Source: a bacterium | GTDB taxonomy: Bacteria; Patescibacteriota; Minisyncoccia; Phycocordibacterales; UBA5272 | DNA: 8,916 bases | Assembly: GCA_023267475.1 (NCBI GenBank) | Contig: JAHFND010000020.1 | Coordinates: 1 to 8,916, forward strand | Direction: 5' to 3' | Shown here: in pieces, positions 5,663 to 8,916 of the stretch | Position numbering within the stretch: the stretch's first letter is position 1 | Layout: each line of letters starts with the position of its first letter | Program-made: the position numbers and the translations under genes | Notes under the pieces: model-generated | Database searches by the model: none | Told to the model about the DNA's origin: nothing | The model's input: only the letters and a program-made list of their open reading frames with translations

Positions 5663-6591
5663 ACAACATAAATTCCATATTTAAAGAACATAAAGAAGTG
5701 TCCATGACTCAGTCAGAAAAAGAATCTGTATGGAGTATGATTTCAACACAAGCATTTGATGAAGAACCACTTAATATAAAAGCTAAAAAACCTATCATTT
5801 CTGTAATGTATTACAACGGAATATTGTCTATACTTAAAAATCAAGGTCTTTCTTTTGTAAATAAAAAATATGCCTACAGTGTACTAGCTGGGGCACTAAT
5901 CCTATCTGGAAGTATATCTGTTTTTGCAGAAGGAGCTCTACCTGGAGAATTACTTTATCCAGTGAAAACTGTGGTTATTGAAAAAATAAAAGTAGCTGTA
6001 GCGATTACCCCAGAAGAGAAAGCAGAGACAGAAGCAAAGTTGGCTGCAAAACGCTTAGAAGAGATCGAAAAATTAGCACTAGTTGGAAAACTAGACACAA
6101 GCATAGCAGAGCAATCAGCAGATGCATTCAATACCCATGTAACAAATTTAGAAAACCATCTAAAGACTCTTGAACAAAACAACAAACTAGTATCTATAGC
6201 AAAGATAGGACTACTATTTCAAACAAAAATGGCAGTACATACGACTATACTAAAAGATATAGAAATACATAATCGTGCTCTTTCATCAGTTAAAGTGATG
6301 TCTAATACGAAAATTCCTATTATTAATCCAAGTATAGTAATACACGTAGAAAATAAAATAATAAAATCAATATCCCCTGTAGTGATTGCTACAAAGAAAG
6401 CTATAGTAGAGACATACCAGATAGACGATACAAGTGTCACAGAAAATACAAATAAAAAACCAGCCGTAATTCTACATGTAGATGAAAAAGAAGCAAAAAA
6501 TTATCTAATAGAACTACATGACACAGTAGGTATACCAGAGCCAATAGTAGAAACTAAAATACCTGCAATCCTTCCAATAGTGTTACCTTAA
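5659..6591 (+). CDS. Probable transmembrane anti-sigma factor with DUF5667-like region
   Basis: A 310-residue single-pass protein overlapping the sigma gene by 4 nt. Residues 1-70 are cytoplasmic and would hold the sigma-binding part; no zinc-binding HxxxCxxC motif of ZAS anti-sigma factors is seen. Residues 71-90 (YAYSVLAGALILSGSISVFA) form the membrane helix. Directly after it comes EGALPGELLYPVKTVVIEKI and a charged helical stretch EEKAETEAKLAAKRLEEIEKLA (119-140), the hallmark of DUF5667, a domain found outside the membrane in sigma-linked proteins. The segment to about 210 is largely helical. The rest (about 215-310) is rich in Ile, Val and Pro, with IHVENKIIK and ILHVDEKEAK, and has no recognised fold. 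The anti-sigma role is inferred from operon position and topology; it might instead be a positive cofactor. Confidence 0.75.
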   Translation: MNNINSIFKEHKEVSMTQSEKESVWSMISTQAFDEEPLNIKAKKPIISVMYYNGILSILKNQGLSFVNKKYAYSVLAGALILSGSISVFAEGALPGELLYPVKTVVIEKIKVAVAITPEEKAETEAKLAAKRLEEIEKLALVGKLDTSIAEQSADAFNTHVTNLENHLKTLEQNNKLVSIAKIGLLFQTKMAVHTTILKDIEIHNRALSSVKVMSNTKIPIINPSIVIHVENKIIKSISPVVIATKKAIVETYQIDDTSVTENTNKKPAVILHVDEKEAKNYLIELHDTVGIPEPIVETKIPAILPIVLP

Positions 6592-6599
6592 AAATCTTT

Positions 6600-6629
6600 G
6601 TAAGAAATTTAAACTTAACGCGTCTATAT
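6600..6629 (+). promoter_or_regulatory. ECF-type promoter, site 3 (before ice-binding-like protein)
   Basis: GTAAGA (6600-6605), 15 nt, CGTCTATA (6621-6628), beginning 9 nt after the stop of the preceding gene. The predicted start near 6631 gives a leader of about 80 nt containing an 11-bp hairpin. Confidence 0.75.
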
Positions 6630-6642
6630 ATACAGTGTTACC

Positions 6643-6670
6643 ATCAAAAATCCAACTTAGGATTTTTGAT
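6643..6670 (+). promoter_or_regulatory. Perfect hairpin in the leader of the ice-binding-like gene
   Basis: ATCAAAAATCC (6643-6653) pairs perfectly with GGATTTTTGAT (6660-6670) around the loop AACTTA. It begins about 12 nt after the predicted start. No T-run follows, so it is not a standard terminator. It may stabilise the 5' end or weakly end read-through from the sigma operon. Confidence 0.5.
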
Positions 6671-6713
6671 CTCTAGCTGAATACAAAGTCAACTTAAAAA
6701 TTAAATCTCTTAC

Positions 6714-7973
6714 ATGATAAAAATAAATAAAAAATCTCTCGGTGTAATCTTTTCTATTTCAATACTCTCTACTCTTAGTGGATCAATTAATGCGTCTGCT
6801 GCTTCAACTCCAGATTTATCTTTCGCATCAACATATGGAATTCTAAGTAGTACTTATACTAATACATCAGTCACAACAATAAACGGAGATGTTGGTTTTA
6901 CAACTCCTCCTGCTACTGCGCCTCTTGGAACACACACAAACTATGGATCAGGAGCACCATACGCAACAGCTGGCACAAATCAAGGTAGTGCTCTATCTGC
7001 GCTCAATCTTGAAAATTGTACTTTTAACTTTGCGGCTGGACCGATAAATTTATCAACAGATACTACACACGGTACAGCAGGAACATACTCCCCTGGCGTC
7101 TACTGTAGTACTGGCGCTATGGACGTAGCAGGCCCACTTACACTAAGTGGTAACGGAACATATATATTCAGACCGGTAGGAGCTCTTACTTCTACTGCTG
7201 GCGCAACGATTACACTAACTGGTGCTAATGCTTGTAATATATTCTGGACGCCAACACAAGCAACAACTCTTGCTGCAAATACTACATTCTTTGGAACAAT
7301 TATTGATAACGCCGGCATCACCATTGGCGCTAATACAACATTATCAGGAAGAGCTCTAGCGTTTGGTGGTACTGTTACTACTGATACTAATACTATTACA
7401 GCACCGACTTGTACAACACCTGTTGTAGCTCCTGTAATTACACCATCAATGGGTGGAATATACTCTATGCCATGGGTCACACCGTCAATACATATAACTA
7501 AAATAGCGACACCGTCATCACTACCTTTTGGACCAGGAACAGTCACATATAACTATGTAGTGACAAATCCAGGAACAATCCCTATGTCTAAAATAACAAT
7601 GAGAGATGACAAGTGTTCTAACATAATATTCGCATCAGGAGATTCTAATAGTGATTCTAAACTTGATATTACTGAATCTTGGAATTACAGTTGTACTACA
7701 ACCCTTTCACAAACAACTACAAACATAGTTACAGTAACTGGAGAATCTATAAACGGATTAACAGCAACAGATAGAGCTACTGCAACAGTCATTGTAGGTG
7801 TCTCAGTCATAACTGTTCCAAATAATTCTACGACTACTACAGTATTTCCTTCATTCCCAAATACAGGACTACCACCTACCACAAATAATTATCCTCTAGT
7901 CATCATTAGTCTAATATTACTAACCTCACTTTCAACTATAAAAATATCAAAACTACACTACTTAAAAAAATAG
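6714..7973 (+). CDS. Sortase-anchored surface protein: DUF3494 ice-binding-like domain plus DUF11-like domain
   Basis: A 419-residue exported protein. The signal peptide ends near INASAA (25-30). Residues about 34-232 match the DUF3494 ice-binding-like beta-solenoid: TINGDVGFTTPP (55-66), TYSPGVYCS (124-132), ANACNIFWTP (171-180) and LSGRALAFGGTVTTDTNTI (210-228). A proline-rich linker leads to a DUF11-like Ig domain (about 257-363), recognised by TYNYVVTNPGTIPMSKITMRDD and ITESWNYSC. The C-terminus has a sorting signal: FPNTG (381-385), a hydrophobic segment (393-409) and a basic tail KISKLHYLKK. FPNTG differs from LPxTG in its first residue. A sortase follows directly, so anchoring to the cell surface is likely. 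Despite the family name, adhesion is as likely as ice binding. It has an ECF-type promoter. Confidence 0.88.
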   Translation: MIKINKKSLGVIFSISILSTLSGSINASAASTPDLSFASTYGILSSTYTNTSVTTINGDVGFTTPPATAPLGTHTNYGSGAPYATAGTNQGSALSALNLENCTFNFAAGPINLSTDTTHGTAGTYSPGVYCSTGAMDVAGPLTLSGNGTYIFRPVGALTSTAGATITLTGANACNIFWTPTQATTLAANTTFFGTIIDNAGITIGANTTLSGRALAFGGTVTTDTNTITAPTCTTPVVAPVITPSMGGIYSMPWVTPSIHITKIATPSSLPFGPGTVTYNYVVTNPGTIPMSKITMRDDKCSNIIFASGDSNSDSKLDITESWNYSCTTTLSQTTTNIVTVTGESINGLTATDRATATVIVGVSVITVPNNSTTTTVFPSFPNTGLPPTTNNYPLVIISLILLTSLSTIKISKLHYLKK

Positions 7974-8053
7974 TTCTAATAATCCTAATACCTGTACTTT
8001 GTTATATATCATTAATCTTTTATACATTTAAAAAAAGTAACGACATAAACGAT
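7910..8053 (+). other. In-frame upstream extension of the sortase with membrane anchor but no standard start codon
   Basis: The sortase frame stays open upstream of the GTG at 8054 to a TAG at 7907-7909. From about 7970 it encodes a hydrophobic segment beginning IVLIILIPVLCYISLIFYTF and followed by KK, exactly the N-terminal anchor a sortase needs. The 48 codons from 7910 contain no ATG, GTG or TTG. The options are an ATT start at 7916, an ATA start at 7970 overlapping the upstream TAG, or a -1 shift at AAAAAAA (7964-7970) just before that TAG, which would join the surface protein to the sortase. A sequencing or assembly indel in the A-run is also possible. Confidence 0.6.
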
Positions 8054-8551
8054 GTGACAGTAACAAATGATCAATCTAAAAATCAAATAATAGAGCAAGC
8101 TATATTATCTTCACCATTGCGTCTTAAAATAGAAAGAATTAAAGTCGATACTCACATAGAAAGTGTAAACACAACACAGGCAGGAGCGATGGAAGTACCA
8201 AAAGATATCAAAAATGTTGCTTGGTATGAACTCGGTACCCATCCAGGTGATGTAGGTTCTGCTGTTATAGCTGGACATTATGGATGGAAAAATAGTAAAG
8301 AATCTGCTTTTGATAAATTATATACCCTACACAAAGGAGACAAGGTAACTACCGAGAACAAAGAAGGTGTAATCACATCTTTCATCGTAGTTGATATAAA
8401 GATATTTGATTCTTCAGCAAATACAAAAGAAGTATTCTACTCAAATGATGGAAAATCACACTTAAATCTAATCACATGTAATGGAACTTGGAATAAATTA
8501 GACAAAAACTACTCTAAACGCCTTGTAATATTTACTGATAAGGAGTTGTAA
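8054..8551 (+). CDS. Sortase (class E/F-like transpeptidase), coordinates from the first standard start codon
   Basis: A cysteine transpeptidase that cuts a sorting signal and attaches the protein to the cell surface. Counted from the GTG start (165 residues), the catalytic residues are His75 in AGHYGW (73-78), Cys142 in LITCNG (139-144) and Arg156 in YSKRLVIF (153-160). The fold opens with LRLKIERIKVDTHIE and MEVPKDIKNVAWYELGTHPG, typical of the small class E/F-like enzymes. The GTG form has no membrane anchor; the same frame upstream encodes one, so the true protein is probably longer (see 7910-8053). The gene follows the FPNTG surface protein within the same predicted transcript, and that protein is its likely substrate. 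The stop codon lies inside the -35 element of the next ECF-type promoter. Confidence 0.92.
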   Translation: MTVTNDQSKNQIIEQAILSSPLRLKIERIKVDTHIESVNTTQAGAMEVPKDIKNVAWYELGTHPGDVGSAVIAGHYGWKNSKESAFDKLYTLHKGDKVTTENKEGVITSFIVVDIKIFDSSANTKEVFYSNDGKSHLNLITCNGTWNKLDKNYSKRLVIFTDKEL

Positions 8552-8577
8552 GAAAATCTGACCCGATGCGTCTATAT
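8548..8577 (+). promoter_or_regulatory. ECF-type promoter, site 4 (before peptidoglycan-binding protein)
   Basis: GTAAGA (8548-8553), 15 nt, CGTCTATA (8569-8576). The -35 overlaps the sortase stop codon (8549-8551). The predicted start near 8579 gives a leader of about 86 nt ending in an A-rich stretch with no Shine-Dalgarno. Confidence 0.75.
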
Positions 8578-8664
8578 ATGTAGGGATACTACTAATCGTA
8601 ATGAAAGATAATTCTAAGATATAGTACCGCTTTAGATTCTATTAATAAAAAACAATAAATAAAA

Positions 8665-8916
8665 ATGACAAAAATCACAAATAAAATAGGAATGCTAGCT
8701 GTAGCATCTATAGTTTCTCTAGGATTCGCTTCACAAGCATTCGCCTTTTTCCCAATCACTTCACAGCTTGATTATGGACAAAGAGGATCTAATGTTACTA
8801 GTTTACAAGAATTTCTTTCTGCTAATTCTAATATTTATCCAGAAGGAACAGTAACAGGTTACTTTGGTGGCCTTACAAAAGCAGCTGTTATGAGATTCCA
8901 GGCAATGTTTGGTTTT
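8665..8916 (+). CDS. Exported protein with peptidoglycan-binding domain 1 (3' end outside window)
   Basis: The first 84 residues of a longer protein. MTKITNKIG, a hydrophobic core (about 9-22) and SQAFA (23-27) form a signal peptide, with likely cleavage after residue 27. Residues about 33-84 match the PG_binding_1 fold: DYGQRGSNVTSLQEFLS, then IYPEGTVTGYFGGLTKAAVMRFQ. These domains bind cell-wall peptidoglycan and are often joined to enzymes or surface repeats that are not visible here. The ATG is chosen because the signal peptide starts there and the leader before it is A-rich and empty. With its own ECF-type promoter, it is a fourth transcription unit of the proposed sigma regulon. Confidence 0.85.
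   Translation, partial: MTKITNKIGMLAVASIVSLGFASQAFAFFPITSQLDYGQRGSNVTSLQEFLSANSNIYPEGTVTGYFGGLTKAAVMRFQAMFGF

Noticed and set aside
7096..7104. GCGTCTACTG as a fifth ECF -10
   Set aside because: It lies inside a coding region and has no GTAAGA 15 nt upstream.
7100..7546. Minus-strand ORF of 148 codons inside the surface protein gene
   Set aside because: Shadow of a Thr/Ala/Gly-rich coding region; the plus-strand frame has clear DUF3494 and DUF11-like features.

Overview
The window looks like a piece of an AT-rich chromosome from a Candidate Phyla Radiation (Patescibacteria) bacterium, most likely of the Parcubacteria/Paceibacteria type. This is inferred from compact genes with almost no Shine-Dalgarno sequences, a tRNA gene without encoded CCA, short forms of housekeeping proteins, and surface modules often met in that group (DUF5667 anti-sigma-like protein, DUF3494 ice-binding-like surface protein with sortase, PG_binding_1 protein). 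No rRNA or other phylogenetic marker is present, so the placement is tentative.

Left part (1-3876), housekeeping. The 3' end of peptide deformylase (def) is followed after 1 nt by methionyl-tRNA formyltransferase (fmt). Fmt overlaps tail-to-tail by 4 nt with a minus-strand patatin-like phospholipase. Next on the minus strand come a membrane-anchored cyclophilin-type peptidyl-prolyl isomerase and a short hibernation-promoting factor (hpf), 5 nt apart. The gap between the phospholipase and the isomerase holds a striking 126-nt nested hairpin of unknown type. A divergent intergenic region with a 15-bp perfect palindrome separates hpf from a plus-strand multi-pass membrane protein whose predicted mRNA is leaderless.

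Middle (3877-5164). A secreted protein of unknown function is followed by a strong terminator, a decayed tRNA-Asn copy, an intact tRNA-Asn(GTT) and a 26-bp perfect terminator hairpin.

Right part (5165-8916), a cell-surface regulon. An ECF-type sigma factor overlaps by ATGA with a single-pass membrane protein carrying a DUF5667-like region (probable anti-sigma factor). Then come a secreted DUF3494 ice-binding-like/DUF11 protein with a C-terminal FPNTG sorting signal, a sortase, and the start of an exported peptidoglycan-binding-domain protein.

The most interesting result is a shared promoter motif, GTAAGA-N15-CGTCTATA, at four places with identical 15-nt spacing: before the secreted unknown, before the sigma factor itself, before the ice-binding-like protein and before the peptidoglycan-binding protein. 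It has the layout of an ECF promoter (the CGTC -10 element is typical) and appears in this window only in front of these units. I infer an autoregulated ECF sigma/anti-sigma system that controls a surface-display module. A second oddity is that the sortase membrane anchor is encoded in an open frame with no ATG, GTG or TTG start; that frame is reached by a -1 shift at an AAAAAAA run directly before the stop codon of its presumed substrate gene.
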